From assembly GCA_026414765.1 (NCBI GenBank), contig JAOAIJ010000028.1, forward strand, positions 1 to 64,000: a DNA stretch of 64,000 bases, read 5' to 3'. Source of the DNA: Clostridia bacterium (GTDB lineage Bacteria; Bacillota; Clostridia; Acetivibrionales; DSM-27016). The notes under the pieces are model-generated. The model did no database searches. It saw only the letters and a list, made by a program, of their open reading frames with translations, and had not been told where the DNA came from. Within the stretch, counting starts at the first letter, position 1. Each line of letters opens with the position of its first letter. Below, one piece after another: positions 51,503 through 60,691 of this stretch. A program made the position numbers and the translations under genes.

Positions 51503-52318
51503 ATGGGTGATAAAGTAAGGGGCAACTTAATAATTATTGGCGGCGCTGAGGATAAATACGGTGAAAGCCAGATATTAAAGCAGGTTGTTGACATTGTTGG
51601 AGGTAATCTTGCTAATCTTATAGTACTAACCACAGCTACGGAAAAACCCGATGAGGTAGGAAATGAATACAGGAACGTATTCGGGAGGCTGGGAGTCAAT
51701 CAGATTGGTGTATTGAACATAAATTCAAGGGAAGATGCAAATCTGGATGAAAATGTTGAGAAAATAAAGGAAGCTACAGGTATATTTTTTACAGGTGGAG
51801 ACCAGTTAAGAATAACAAGTATATTAGGCGGAACAAAAGTAAATAAGGCCTTACATGATGTTTATACAGATGGAGTAGCTATAATAGGGACAAGTGCAGG
51901 GGCTTCAGTGATGAGCAGCAACATGATTGTGGATGGTAACAGTAATGATCCTGCAAGAAAATGCACCTTAAAGATGGCACCGGGCCTGGGTATGCTTGAG
52001 GAGGCGATAATAGACCAACATTTTGATCAAAGAGGAAGGATTGGAAGATTATTGTGCGGAGTGGCAGAAAACCCATATATGTTAGGGATTGGGATAGATG
52101 AAGATACAGCCATAAGAGTTTATCCGGATGCTCATTTTGAAGTTATCGGAACAAATGCTGTCACTGTGGTTGACGGGAAAACAATAAAGAGTTCAAATGT
52201 TTCGGAACTTAAGCCTGATGAGATATTAGCCATAACTAATGTTACACTGCATGTCCTTCCTGACGGATATGGTTTTGATATGAAGGACAGAGAAGTTTTA
52301 AGACTTAATAGGAGCTAA
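51503..52318 (+). CDS. cphB: Cyanophycinase
   Basis: 271 residues of the S51 peptidase family. GGAEDKYGESQ opens the protein, and the nucleophile Ser131 lies in GTSAGASVMS. The IDQHFDQRGRIGRL stretch, quoted in part, and GIGIDEDTAIRV complete the family pattern. It cuts cyanophycin to beta-Asp-Arg dipeptides inside the cell; it has no signal peptide. IadA finishes the breakdown. Start ATG 51503 follows TTGGAGG. Confidence 0.92.
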   Translation: MGDKVRGNLIIIGGAEDKYGESQILKQVVDIVGGNLANLIVLTTATEKPDEVGNEYRNVFGRLGVNQIGVLNINSREDANLDENVEKIKEATGIFFTGGDQLRITSILGGTKVNKALHDVYTDGVAIIGTSAGASVMSSNMIVDGNSNDPARKCTLKMAPGLGMLEEAIIDQHFDQRGRIGRLLCGVAENPYMLGIGIDEDTAIRVYPDAHFEVIGTNAVTVVDGKTIKSSNVSELKPDEILAITNVTLHVLPDGYGFDMKDREVLRLNRS

Positions 52319-52416
52319 TCAGAAAAGTTTCTTTGATTGGTTTTATGGAAACATGAATAATGATTTTTGAAAAAGAAGACTAAGTTTGTATCTTCATCAA
52401 TTGGGAGGAAAGAATA

Positions 52417-55080
52417 GTGCGAATCCATAATATACAAAGCTTTAAAGGAAGAAATACCTTTAGCCACAAGCCTGTTATAAAAATGGTATTGGATATCGGA
52501 GAATTATATAAAAAGCCTACCAGGGAAATAGAAGGCCTCAATGAAAGCTTGCTAAATCTTTTTCCAGGTCTGTACAAGCATTTTTGCTCACTGGGATATG
52601 AAGGAGGGTTTGCTGAGAGACTTGAAGAAGGAACATATATTGGTCATGTAACCGAACATCTGATACTGGAACTGCAAAAAATAATGGGATACGAAGTAAG
52701 TTATGGGAAAACCAGGGTTATGGATGAACCTAATATATATTATATAGTTGTACAGTATGTAAACGAAAGATGTGGAATTGAGTGCTGCAGGGCTGCTGTC
52801 AAAATCATGTCAAGCCTGGTATCGCGGCAGGAAATAAATATACAAAATATACTTGAAGATTTACGGAAAATAGCAGTGGAAACTGAGCTTGGACCGAGTG
52901 CTCAAGCAATATATGCGGAAGCAAAAAAACGTGGTATACCGGTAATGCGAATGGGGAGTGAGAGTTTACTACAGCTTGGACATGGGAAATATCTAAGGAG
53001 AATAGAAGCATCGCTGAGTGACTTTCCTAGCTGCATATCCGTTGATACGGCAGGTAGCAAATATCTGACAAAGCAGATATTGGAAGACAATAAAATACCT
53101 GTTCCACAAGGAGATATGGCATATACTGAAGATTCTGCAGTAGCAATAGCTGAGGAGATCGGATATCCGGTCGTCTTAAAACCATATAACGCAAATCAGG
53201 GTAAGGGAGTTGCTCTGGATATCAGGGACAGCATGCAGGTAAGGACAGCATATAGGGAAGCCTTAAAACACAGTAAAATGGTCATAGTCGAAAAATATGT
53301 CAAGGGTAAGGACTACCGCGTACTTGTCGTAGGAAACAAAGTGGTTGCAGTATCTGAAAGAAGGCCTCCATTTATAGTAGGCGATGGAATACACACTATA
53401 GAACATCTTGTTGATAAGGAAAACACCAATCCACTCCGGGGAGATGACCATGAAAAGCCATTAACAAAGATAAAGCTTGATAGTGTAGCTATGCAAGTGC
53501 TAAAACGCTATGGACTGTCCCACGACAGTATTCCTGAAGCAGGACAGATCGTAAGGCTTCGTGATAACGGCAACTTAAGCACCGGCGGAACTGCAAGAGA
53601 CTGTACAGATGACATACACCCACTTAACCGGGAAATCGCAATAAGAGCAGTAAAGGCCATCGGACTGGATATAGCCGGGGTAGATATTACAACAGAGGAT
53701 ATTTCCAAACCCATAAGTGAGAATAACGGTTGCATAATCGAGCTAAATGCAGCACCTGGATTGAGAATGCATCTGTATCCATCGGAGGGAAAGCCCAGAA
53801 ATGTGGCAGCAGATATTATAGAAATGATGTTTCCTGAGGGACAGCCATACAGCTTGCCTATTATATCTGTAACGGGGACAAATGGGAAAACTACTACGAC
53901 AAGACTTATCGGACATACCTTGGGGCTGATGGGTAAGACAGTTGGTATGACTTCCACAAGCGGCATTTTTATTGACGGTAAATGCATTTTGAAAGGGGAT
54001 AATACGGGGCCTGTAAGCACAAAGTTTGTCTTGACCAATAGGGATGTTGAAGCTGCTGTGTTTGAAACAGCCAGGGGAGGCATACTGAAAAGGGGCCTTG
54101 GATACGATTTGGCAGATGCAGGAGTGGTTACAAACATTGGGGATGATCATCTGGGGCTGGATGGTATAAATACCCTGGAGGAACTTGCTTTCGTAAAAGC
54201 ATTGGTGGTGGAGTCAATAAAACCCGATGGATATGCGGTATTAAACGCAGAGGATGAGATGACGGTATATCTTTTGAAGAGAGTATCATGTAACGTCATG
54301 CTGTTCTCCAAAACTCCCGATAATCCACTTGTTAAAGCACACTTAAGCAAAAGTGGACGAGCTGCATTCCTTGAAGGGAATGATATATGTATATACGACG
54401 GCAGCGTAAAAAAGATTCTGATGAATGCTAAAGAGATACCTATCACTTTTGGAGGGGTATTGGAGTGTAATATAGAGAATGTGCTTGCGTCAGTTGCAGC
54501 TTTGTACTGTATTGGTGTTCCGCTTGAGGTGATTGCCCAGGGGATGGCATCATTTGAAACTAACCCGGGAAGATTCAGTATGTTTAATTTAGGCGATTTC
54601 AAAGTTATGCTCGATTATGGGCATAATCCCGGCGGGTACGCGCAAGTCACAAGGTTTTTAAAAAAAATGGAAGCTAACAGGCTTGTTGGTGTTATTGGCG
54701 TACCCGGAGACAGAATTGACAGGAATGTGAAGGAAATAGGCGAACTGTGCGGGAAAGTATTTGATAAAATATATATAAAAGAGGACAGGGATCTGAGAGG
54801 CAGAAAGCCTGGGGAAATAGCGGGATTGCTCTATGAATCGGTTATAAAAAGCGGGCTTAAGAAGGAGAACATAATAATAATACCATCGGAGGAAAAAGCT
54901 CTGGAAACTGCTATTCTTGATGCGCAGCCCGGCGATCTGATCACTATGCTGTACGAAGAGTATGAGCCTGCCTATGGGGTAGTAACCAGGTTTATAAAAG
55001 AACTGGAGAACAGTGATATAAAGCCGGATATATTGATTGAGGAAACGGGAACAGTTAGGGAACTGACAGTTGATAGTTGA
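52417..55080 (+). CDS. cphA: Cyanophycin synthetase
   Basis: 887 residues, the full CphA1 layout: an N-terminal domain with YIGHVTEHLILEL, an ATP-grasp domain (PVVLKPYNANQGKGVAL) and a C-terminal Mur-ligase-like domain with P-loop GTNGKTTTT at residues 487-495. ATP-grasp adds Asp and the Mur-like domain adds Arg to make multi-L-arginyl-poly-L-aspartate. Start is GTG 52417 after TTGGGAGGAAA. Key motifs are intact. cphB precedes it by 98 bases. In a clostridium the polymer would store nitrogen and carbon, possibly for sporulation. Confidence 0.95.
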   Translation: MRIHNIQSFKGRNTFSHKPVIKMVLDIGELYKKPTREIEGLNESLLNLFPGLYKHFCSLGYEGGFAERLEEGTYIGHVTEHLILELQKIMGYEVSYGKTRVMDEPNIYYIVVQYVNERCGIECCRAAVKIMSSLVSRQEINIQNILEDLRKIAVETELGPSAQAIYAEAKKRGIPVMRMGSESLLQLGHGKYLRRIEASLSDFPSCISVDTAGSKYLTKQILEDNKIPVPQGDMAYTEDSAVAIAEEIGYPVVLKPYNANQGKGVALDIRDSMQVRTAYREALKHSKMVIVEKYVKGKDYRVLVVGNKVVAVSERRPPFIVGDGIHTIEHLVDKENTNPLRGDDHEKPLTKIKLDSVAMQVLKRYGLSHDSIPEAGQIVRLRDNGNLSTGGTARDCTDDIHPLNREIAIRAVKAIGLDIAGVDITTEDISKPISENNGCIIELNAAPGLRMHLYPSEGKPRNVAADIIEMMFPEGQPYSLPIISVTGTNGKTTTTRLIGHTLGLMGKTVGMTSTSGIFIDGKCILKGDNTGPVSTKFVLTNRDVEAAVFETARGGILKRGLGYDLADAGVVTNIGDDHLGLDGINTLEELAFVKALVVESIKPDGYAVLNAEDEMTVYLLKRVSCNVMLFSKTPDNPLVKAHLSKSGRAAFLEGNDICIYDGSVKKILMNAKEIPITFGGVLECNIENVLASVAALYCIGVPLEVIAQGMASFETNPGRFSMFNLGDFKVMLDYGHNPGGYAQVTRFLKKMEANRLVGVIGVPGDRIDRNVKEIGELCGKVFDKIYIKEDRDLRGRKPGEIAGLLYESVIKSGLKKENIIIIPSEEKALETAILDAQPGDLITMLYEEYEPAYGVVTRFIKELENSDIKPDILIEETGTVRELTVDS

Positions 55081-55123
55081 GTATATATATCACCTGTAGC
55101 AAGAGATTAATTTTATTTTAGTG

Positions 55124-55157
55124 AGCCATATATGATTAACTATATATGGCTTTTTAG
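55124..55157 (+). terminator. Rho-independent terminator after cphA
   Basis: AGCCATATAT and ATATATGGCT pair over 10 bases, then TTTTTAG. Confidence 0.88.
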
Positions 55158-55250
55158 CTGCTGTTAAGGTAACATTATTTATGTTATAGTAAATTAATAC
55201 CTTCAAAAAAGCTTAAGAGCTTATTAGATATATAGAAAGAGGTTGATCTT

Positions 55251-55814
55251 GTGATAGATAAAGATAGGGTAAAAGCTGCTGTACGCGAAATACTTATAGC
55301 AATAGGGGATGACCCCGACAGGGAAGGACTTCTGGAAACACCTGACAGAGTTGCAAGAATGTACGAAGAAATATTTGCTGGATTGCATAAAGATCCCAGA
55401 GATGAAGTAAAGATATTTCAGGAAGAAAACCATGAAGAGATGGTATTGGTAAAGGATATACCTTTGTATTCTGTTTGTGAACATCATCTATTACCTTTTG
55501 TAGGTGTAGCCCATGTAGTTTACCTGCCCAAAAGGGGTAAAGTCATGGGATTAAGCAAGCTTGCCAGGATAGTGGACACCATATCAAAGAAGCCTCAGCT
55601 TCAGGAGCGATTAAGCAGCCAGATAGCTGATGTTGTCATGGAGACAATGGAGCCTTTGGGAGTAGCTGTTGTTGTAGAAGCAGAACATCTTTGCATGACA
55701 ATGCGGGGGATTAAAAAACCCGGATCAAAAACTGTAACTTCAGCACTTAGAGGTATTATTAAAACTGATGCAAGGACAAGAGCGGAAGTAATGTCTTTGA
55801 TCAACGGGAGGTAA
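55251..55814 (+). CDS. folE: GTP cyclohydrolase I
   Basis: 187 residues, usual size. It converts GTP to dihydroneopterin triphosphate, the first step of folate synthesis. The zinc ligands are in [10 protein letters not shown] and in the later [12 protein letters not shown]; the [12 protein letters not shown]-terminal motif is also present. Start GTG 55251 follows AAGAGG. The other folate genes lie 5 kb downstream on the same strand. Confidence 0.95.
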   Translation: MIDKDRVKAAVREILIAIGDDPDREGLLETPDRVARMYEEIFAGLHKDPRDEVKIFQEENHEEMVLVKDIPLYSVCEHHLLPFVGVAHVVYLPKRGKVMGLSKLARIVDTISKKPQLQERLSSQIADVVMETMEPLGVAVVVEAEHLCMTMRGIKKPGSKTVTSALRGIIKTDARTRAEVMSLINGR

Positions 55815-55837
55815 ATACTGTATTACTCAGAGGGCTT

Positions 55838-56203
55838 TCAGATATAGTTAATGAATACATAATTCCAGATGAGTTTGATTTTATAAAAGTTTCTCTTAAC
55901 CCTGAGCATCCTATTTATCTGTTCATCATTGTTGATCTTATATGTAACAAAGTTTTTACATCCCTTAGATCTACTGAAAGTACAGTTTTCTCTACAAATA
56001 TTGAATACGGGATACTTTTTGCCGAGTGCCTCATAAGATTCTTTGCTTGAAGTCAGAATTACCTCATTTTCTCCTAGAATGATCTCAATATGTTTCAAAT
56101 CCTCGTTATCCTCATTTGTATTAAGCAAATCTTCACATGCCAGTTCTGCTCTTCTTTTACCTATTTCGCTGCTATATTTTCTGGTAACTTTTTTGAACCC
56201 CAT
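55838..56203 (-). CDS. Hypothetical protein with a cysteine cluster
   Basis: 121 residues, basic and helical. A Cys pattern CRENCTFSRSKGC near residues 68-80 could bind a metal. Start ATG 56203 lies 9 bases after GGAGGAG; a TTG at 56212 abuts the site. The gene is convergent with folE, with only 23 bases between them. No family is recognised. Confidence 0.65.
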   Translation of the reverse strand: MGFKKVTRKYSSEIGKRRAELACEDLLNTNEDNEDLKHIEIILGENEVILTSSKESYEALGKKYPVFNICRENCTFSRSKGCKNFVTYKINNDEQINRMLRVKRNFYKIKLIWNYVFINYI

Positions 56204-56412
56204 ATTCTGCAACTCCTCCGTTAAGCATCCTTTATTACAGTATTTTAGAATAAATCCATCTAAAAATAAAGCTTTTTATATTGATGAGTCCAATTACATT
56301 TTTACAGATCTGTAATCAAAAATTAAGCTTCTGTTTACAAATTCTACATATTTTTTTTAGAATAAGCTGATAAAATATAGTTATCATAATTTACTGAAAG
56401 AGGGTGTGTAGT

Positions 56413-56670
56413 TTGTTGGATGCAAAAAAATGTATGGAAATATACGAGTTCTGCCAGAAACAGTATAAAAAGCTTGAAAAGAAGGACGGGCATTATAGCC
56501 CCAAACATGATAAGGCTGTGATGGAAATGGCAGGCCGGGAATTCAAAATGAGTGAAACTGTAATTAACAAGGCTTTCGACCTGGCTGCACAAACCTTAAA
56601 AAAAGGTAATGTACCCATCGAAAGCAAGGAAAGGATTATTCGTAACAAATTGAATACAGGCATGATATAA
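56413..56670 (+). CDS. Small helical protein, function unknown
   Basis: 85 residues, charged, with a pair of cysteines near the start (KKCMEIYEFC). TTG 56413 lies 8 bases after GAAAGAGGG and is preferred; GTG 56404 and TTG 56416 are in frame. No membrane helix. A shared terminator separates it from the convergent signal-peptidase gene. Function cannot be inferred. Confidence 0.65.
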   Translation: MLDAKKCMEIYEFCQKQYKKLEKKDGHYSPKHDKAVMEMAGREFKMSETVINKAFDLAAQTLKKGNVPIESKERIIRNKLNTGMI

Positions 56671-56680
56671 GAAAAATAAA

Positions 56681-56708
56681 AGCCCCTGGATTCCGGTCCG
56701 GGGGCTTG
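56681..56708. terminator. Bidirectional terminator between convergent genes
   Basis: AAGCCCCTGGA and TCCGGGGGCTT form an 11-base-pair stem with one wobble and a 6-base loop, flanked by A-rich and T-rich sequence. It ends both the small gene and lepB. Confidence 0.88.
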
Positions 56709-56713
56709 AATAT

Positions 56714-57280
56714 TTAAAAACTGAAAACTAACTTTCCGATCACGTTTTCAAGAGGAATACTCCCTATCACTCTGCTGTCCATGCTGTTATTCCTGTTGTC
56801 ACCCATCACAAATACATGCTTTTCCGGTATAAAGACCTTTTGGTATGCACTTGTTTCCATAGGCTCCTTAATGTAAGTTTCATTCAGCTCAATATTATTC
56901 CTGTAGACTTTTCCATCCCTAAACTCCAAAACATCGCCTGGTTTGCCTATTACTCTTTTGATCCAGTATATGTGATTTTCCTGTTTGAAGATTTTCCTGG
57001 AAATAATATTGGATTTAAGTGAATCAATCAGGTCATCTTTAAGGGTATGTTTGTGTTCTACTCTGCTGTCTATGACTACAATATCATTGTAGGAGGGTAC
57101 TTCTTTCAATGTGTGCTGAACTTTTGACATTATGCCTATATTTCCGCTTTCAAGAGTGGGTTCCATGGAACTTCCGATAACTTCGTGAGGCTGGAAGATA
57201 AATAGATTGATTATTACTGCAATTGCAACTGCGATTATTAATGTACAAATCCACCCGAGAATTTCCCTGAGTATGCGCAT
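56714..57280 (-). CDS. lepB: Signal peptidase I
   Basis: 188 residues, Gram-positive SipS size. An N-terminal membrane helix (ICTLIIAVAIAVIINL) is followed by the catalytic Ser in GSSMEPTLE and the catalytic Lys in IKRVIGKPGD; GDNRNNSMDSR is the third signature. It cleaves signal peptides at the outer membrane face. Start ATG 57280 lies about 10 bases after AGGAGG; upstream ATGs at 57301 and 57319 lack a site. It is 47 bases after ppx on the same strand. Confidence 0.93.
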   Translation of the reverse strand: MRILREILGWICTLIIAVAIAVIINLFIFQPHEVIGSSMEPTLESGNIGIMSKVQHTLKEVPSYNDIVVIDSRVEHKHTLKDDLIDSLKSNIISRKIFKQENHIYWIKRVIGKPGDVLEFRDGKVYRNNIELNETYIKEPMETSAYQKVFIPEKHVFVMGDNRNNSMDSRVIGSIPLENVIGKLVFSF

Positions 57281-57327
57281 AAATACTCTTCTCCTCCTCA
57301 TTGATTTTGGTCTTAGCACAATTATGT

Positions 57328-58848
57328 TTATAACACTACGAGTTGTTTTTTGAACAGTTTTTTAAAAACCTGCGAATTCTCATTTGCCAGGTTTATTTCA
57401 AGTTCAGCATCTCCTTCACATAGTGTTTTCAGTCTTATGATATCACCACTGGCTTGACAGTCAATTGCTTTTACAACTCCTGTTTCGCTCCGGTCGAGAC
57501 ACTCTGCAAGCCTCAGGATGGCAGACAGCTTAAGGATCAACTTTGTATCTCCCGGGAGAAGAATTTTCTCATAGCTCTTATATATATTTTTCTTTAGTTT
57601 ATCCTTTCCGTGGGAAGCGGCTATGGTAGCAATAAGCACAGTTTCTCTATGTGTAAGACCGTTTAGCCTCGAGTTCAGAATAAGGTAATAAGAGTGCTGA
57701 CAGTGGTCATAGTAACTGATGGAAATACCTGTGTCGTGCAGCAGTGCTGCTGCTTTTAGCATCTTCCGTTCAGCGGCACCCAGCCCATGCAGAGGTTTCA
57801 GGCGGTCATACAATTCTAATGACAGATAACAGACATGATCGGCATGAGCCCTCTGTACATTGAATATATCCATATAATTGTTTAGGCTGAAATCCAGTAC
57901 GCTATCAAAAGTCCTGTTCCTGTAGGCGGTGAGGATATGCTCATACATAATCCCTTCACGTAATCCGCTTCCGCTTACAAGAAGTTCCTTTATACCTGCA
58001 AGTCTTATAATGGATTTCAAAATAGCAAGTCCACCTACTATTATATCAGCCCTGTCTGAAGACATACCGTCAATACTCTTTCTTGCTTCCAAATTCAATG
58101 ATTTCAACTGGTCAAATATTTCGTTGAAATCCCCTATATCAATTGAATAGTTATGAGCGATGTCAAGAGGGTAACCGCAGCGCCTCCTGTGTATTTTGGA
58201 CATGTTTCTGATTGTACCGCCCAGGCCTATGAGAATATGATCATCACCTTCTGTCAGCCAATCATACCCGCCTAATATGGATTCCAGTCTTTCCTCCAGT
58301 AGTTTCAGGCTTTCCGGCCGTATAAGATCTTTTTCGAGATAAGTCTCTGTAGCAACTACAGCACCTATAGGAATGCTTGTGTAGTTTTTAAGGGTGCCCC
58401 GGTTGAATTTTATTATTTCTGTACTGCCTCCGCCAATATCTACGATTATTCCGCTATCCACATCAATAGAGCTCACTACAGCTTTATATACGTATAGGGC
58501 CTCTTCCTCCCCTGAAAGGACTCGGAAGCTCAGGCCGGTAGCGTTATACAGCTGTTTTATGAACTGTTCCCTGTTTTCCGCCTTTCTCATTGCTGCAGTG
58601 GCCACTGCAATTATGGACTTAAGAGGGATATTGTGCGAAAGGCAGAGTTTTCTGAATAATTTTATTGTTTTTAAAGCCCGGCGCATGGCAAAATCATTCA
58701 AGTATTTTCCATCAATCATGTTTTCACTGAGACGGATAGTATCACTGATATCATCTATGAGTTTGAAGGCTCCGTTTTGGGTTACCTCAAATATTACAAG
58801 CCTTACAGAATTTGATCCAAGATCTATAATCCCAATTTTCTTATTCAA
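57328..58848 (-). CDS. ppx: Ppx/GppA exopolyphosphatase family protein
   Basis: 506 residues. An actin-like ASKHA phosphatase domain (GIIDLGSNSVRLVIF at the N-terminus, then VDIGGGSTEI) spans residues 1-300. The C-terminal 200 residues are an HD-type domain (LLHDTGISISYYDH). It hydrolyses polyphosphate or pppGpp. The length fits the two-domain form. Start is TTG 58848 with a weak GTGGGA site. lepB follows on the same strand. Confidence 0.9.
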   Translation of the reverse strand: MNKKIGIIDLGSNSVRLVIFEVTQNGAFKLIDDISDTIRLSENMIDGKYLNDFAMRRALKTIKLFRKLCLSHNIPLKSIIAVATAAMRKAENREQFIKQLYNATGLSFRVLSGEEEALYVYKAVVSSIDVDSGIIVDIGGGSTEIIKFNRGTLKNYTSIPIGAVVATETYLEKDLIRPESLKLLEERLESILGGYDWLTEGDDHILIGLGGTIRNMSKIHRRRCGYPLDIAHNYSIDIGDFNEIFDQLKSLNLEARKSIDGMSSDRADIIVGGLAILKSIIRLAGIKELLVSGSGLREGIMYEHILTAYRNRTFDSVLDFSLNNYMDIFNVQRAHADHVCYLSLELYDRLKPLHGLGAAERKMLKAAALLHDTGISISYYDHCQHSYYLILNSRLNGLTHRETVLIATIAASHGKDKLKKNIYKSYEKILLPGDTKLILKLSAILRLAECLDRSETGVVKAIDCQASGDIIRLKTLCEGDAELEINLANENSQVFKKLFKKQLVVL

Positions 58849-59034
58849 ACTGATCCCACACTTTAAGTTTATTTTGAGGAAAAAATATTTATTGAGTATT
58901 ATTTTAATTTTAATACTTTGAACAATACTTAAGCAACAAAAATAATTATAGCTTTAGAGTTACTTAACTATATATTATAATAAAAAATGGAAGATAATAT
59001 TTACATATAGATTTGCAAAGATGTGGAGGATAAA

Positions 59035-60135
59035 ATGAACTTTAAATTTTTTGTTCCGACAAAGGTTTTCCAGGGGGAAAATTGTGTAAGTGAGAACAAA
59101 TCGGTTTTTGAAGAATATGGGAACAGGGCTCTGGTCGTAACCGGGAAAACGTCGGCAGTGAGCAGTGGGGCTCTGAATGACGTTATTAAAGTGCTGGATG
59201 AAGCAGGCATAGAGCATAAGATATATGACGGAGTTCAAAACAACCCCACACTTGAAAACGTAAAAGAGGGGGGAGAAGCTGCTTATGAATTCGGTGCGGA
59301 TTTTGTTGTAGGGATAGGAGGAGGGTCCCCGCTGGATGCAGCTAAAGCCATTGCAGTATTGGCTGTCAATGATATAAAACCCCTTGAATTATTCAAAAGT
59401 ACATTTAAGAAAAAACCTATTCCCATTATAGCAATACCGACTACTGCAGGGACAGGTAGTGAGGTAACGCCTTATTCAATTCTTACCAGAAAAGATATGC
59501 AGACAAAAATGAGTTTTGGAAACGAAGAACTGTTTCCAAAGGTAGCTTTCCTGGATGCCAGGTATACTGAAAGCCTTCCGGGTAATGTTGCAGTAAATAC
59601 AGCTATTGATGCATTGTCACACGCAGTAGAGGGGTATTTAAGCAAAAGGAGCATGCATATCAGCGATGTGCTGGCATTAGCCTCCATAGAAGTATTCGGT
59701 GATTGTCTGACAAGTATAAAAGAGAACCGTCTGGATTTCGATACAAGGGAAAAACTTCTCTATGCATCTATGCTGGCGGGAATGGTAATCGCCCATACCG
59801 GTACTACAATAGTTCACGGGATGGGTTACTCACTTACATATTTCAGGGATATTCCCCATGGGGAAGCCAATGGTATGCTTATGGCAGAATATTTAAGATA
59901 TAATTACGGAATTATGCAAGAAAAAATTGAAAATATACTGAAGCTGCTAAGGATAAAAGATATTGATGAGTTTGAGGCTGTAATCAGGGCATTGATCAAC
60001 AGAAAGATCAATGTAAGTGAAGAAGAACTTGAACTTTATGCATCACTTGCAATGAAGCAAAGAAGCACCTCCTACAATGCCAGAGAGGTTTTGCAGGAAG
60101 ACTTGGTAAGCATAATGAGAAAGAGTCTGAGATAG
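59035..60135 (+). CDS. Iron-containing alcohol dehydrogenase
   Basis: 366 residues of the Fe-ADH family. NAD(P)-binding GGGSPLDAAKA and TTAGTGSEVT, and metal ligands in AIDALSHAVEGY, VHGMGYSLT and IPHGEANG. The substrate could be an aldehyde, butanal or a longer alcohol. Start ATG 59035 is 5 bases after TGGAGG. It stands alone between the divergent ppx and the next gene, 12 bases later. Confidence 0.92.
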   Translation: MNFKFFVPTKVFQGENCVSENKSVFEEYGNRALVVTGKTSAVSSGALNDVIKVLDEAGIEHKIYDGVQNNPTLENVKEGGEAAYEFGADFVVGIGGGSPLDAAKAIAVLAVNDIKPLELFKSTFKKKPIPIIAIPTTAGTGSEVTPYSILTRKDMQTKMSFGNEELFPKVAFLDARYTESLPGNVAVNTAIDALSHAVEGYLSKRSMHISDVLALASIEVFGDCLTSIKENRLDFDTREKLLYASMLAGMVIAHTGTTIVHGMGYSLTYFRDIPHGEANGMLMAEYLRYNYGIMQEKIENILKLLRIKDIDEFEAVIRALINRKINVSEEELELYASLAMKQRSTSYNAREVLQEDLVSIMRKSLR

Positions 60136-60147
60136 GAGGAGTAGCAT

Positions 60148-60639
60148 ATAGTCAGCATAGCAGTGGTTTCTGATACCCATATTCCGCGAAGAGGCAAGAC
60201 ACTGCCCAGGGTTCTGCTGGAAGGCATAAAGGGGGCAGACCTTATAATACATGCAGGAGATATAAATAAAGATTATGTTATATATGAGCTGGAGGATATA
60301 GCCAAGGTGGAGTATGTCATGGGAAATACCGACAGTGAAGAGGACTGGGTCAAAATTGACAGGAAAAAGGTTATAGAGGTAGATGATTGCAAAATAGGTG
60401 TGATACATGGGTACGGAGATAAGGGCACTACTCTCGGAAGAGTCCGGAAAGCCTTTGAAGGGGAGGATCTGGACTGTATAGTTTTTGGGCACAGTCACAT
60501 ACCTATGAATGAGGTTATTGAAGGAGTCCTGTATTTCAATCCAGGATCACCTACTGACAAAAGGCGGCAGAAGTTTTTTTCCTATGGTATGCTGTCGGTA
60601 AGCAGGGGCAGCGTAAGCGGTAAAATAATATATTTCTGA
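60148..60639 (+). CDS. YfcE/MJ0936-family metallophosphoesterase
   Basis: 163 residues if translation begins at ATA 60148. The active-site metal motifs are VVSDTHIPR, IIHAGDINK, YVMGNTDSE and VFGHSHIP; NPGSPTD follows. It hydrolyses phosphodiesters with Mn2+. The first in-frame canonical start is GTG 60163, which would cut off the first beta-strand. The strong site AGGAGG (60134-60139) is placed 8 bases before ATA, which encodes the expected I/M-V-S-I-A-V-V-S-D-T start. Either a rare AUA start or a short form is made. Confidence 0.88.
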   Translation: MVSIAVVSDTHIPRRGKTLPRVLLEGIKGADLIIHAGDINKDYVIYELEDIAKVEYVMGNTDSEEDWVKIDRKKVIEVDDCKIGVIHGYGDKGTTLGRVRKAFEGEDLDCIVFGHSHIPMNEVIEGVLYFNPGSPTDKRRQKFFSYGMLSVSRGSVSGKIIYF

Positions 60640-60691
60640 CTTGCATATGTTCTATCCATTAAATTTACTTTTATTAATTGGAGGTGACTTT

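Noticed and set aside
53508-54137. 209-codon open frame on the minus strand inside cphA
   Set aside because: Shadow of a highly conserved gene; composition is not protein-like and there is no ribosome site.
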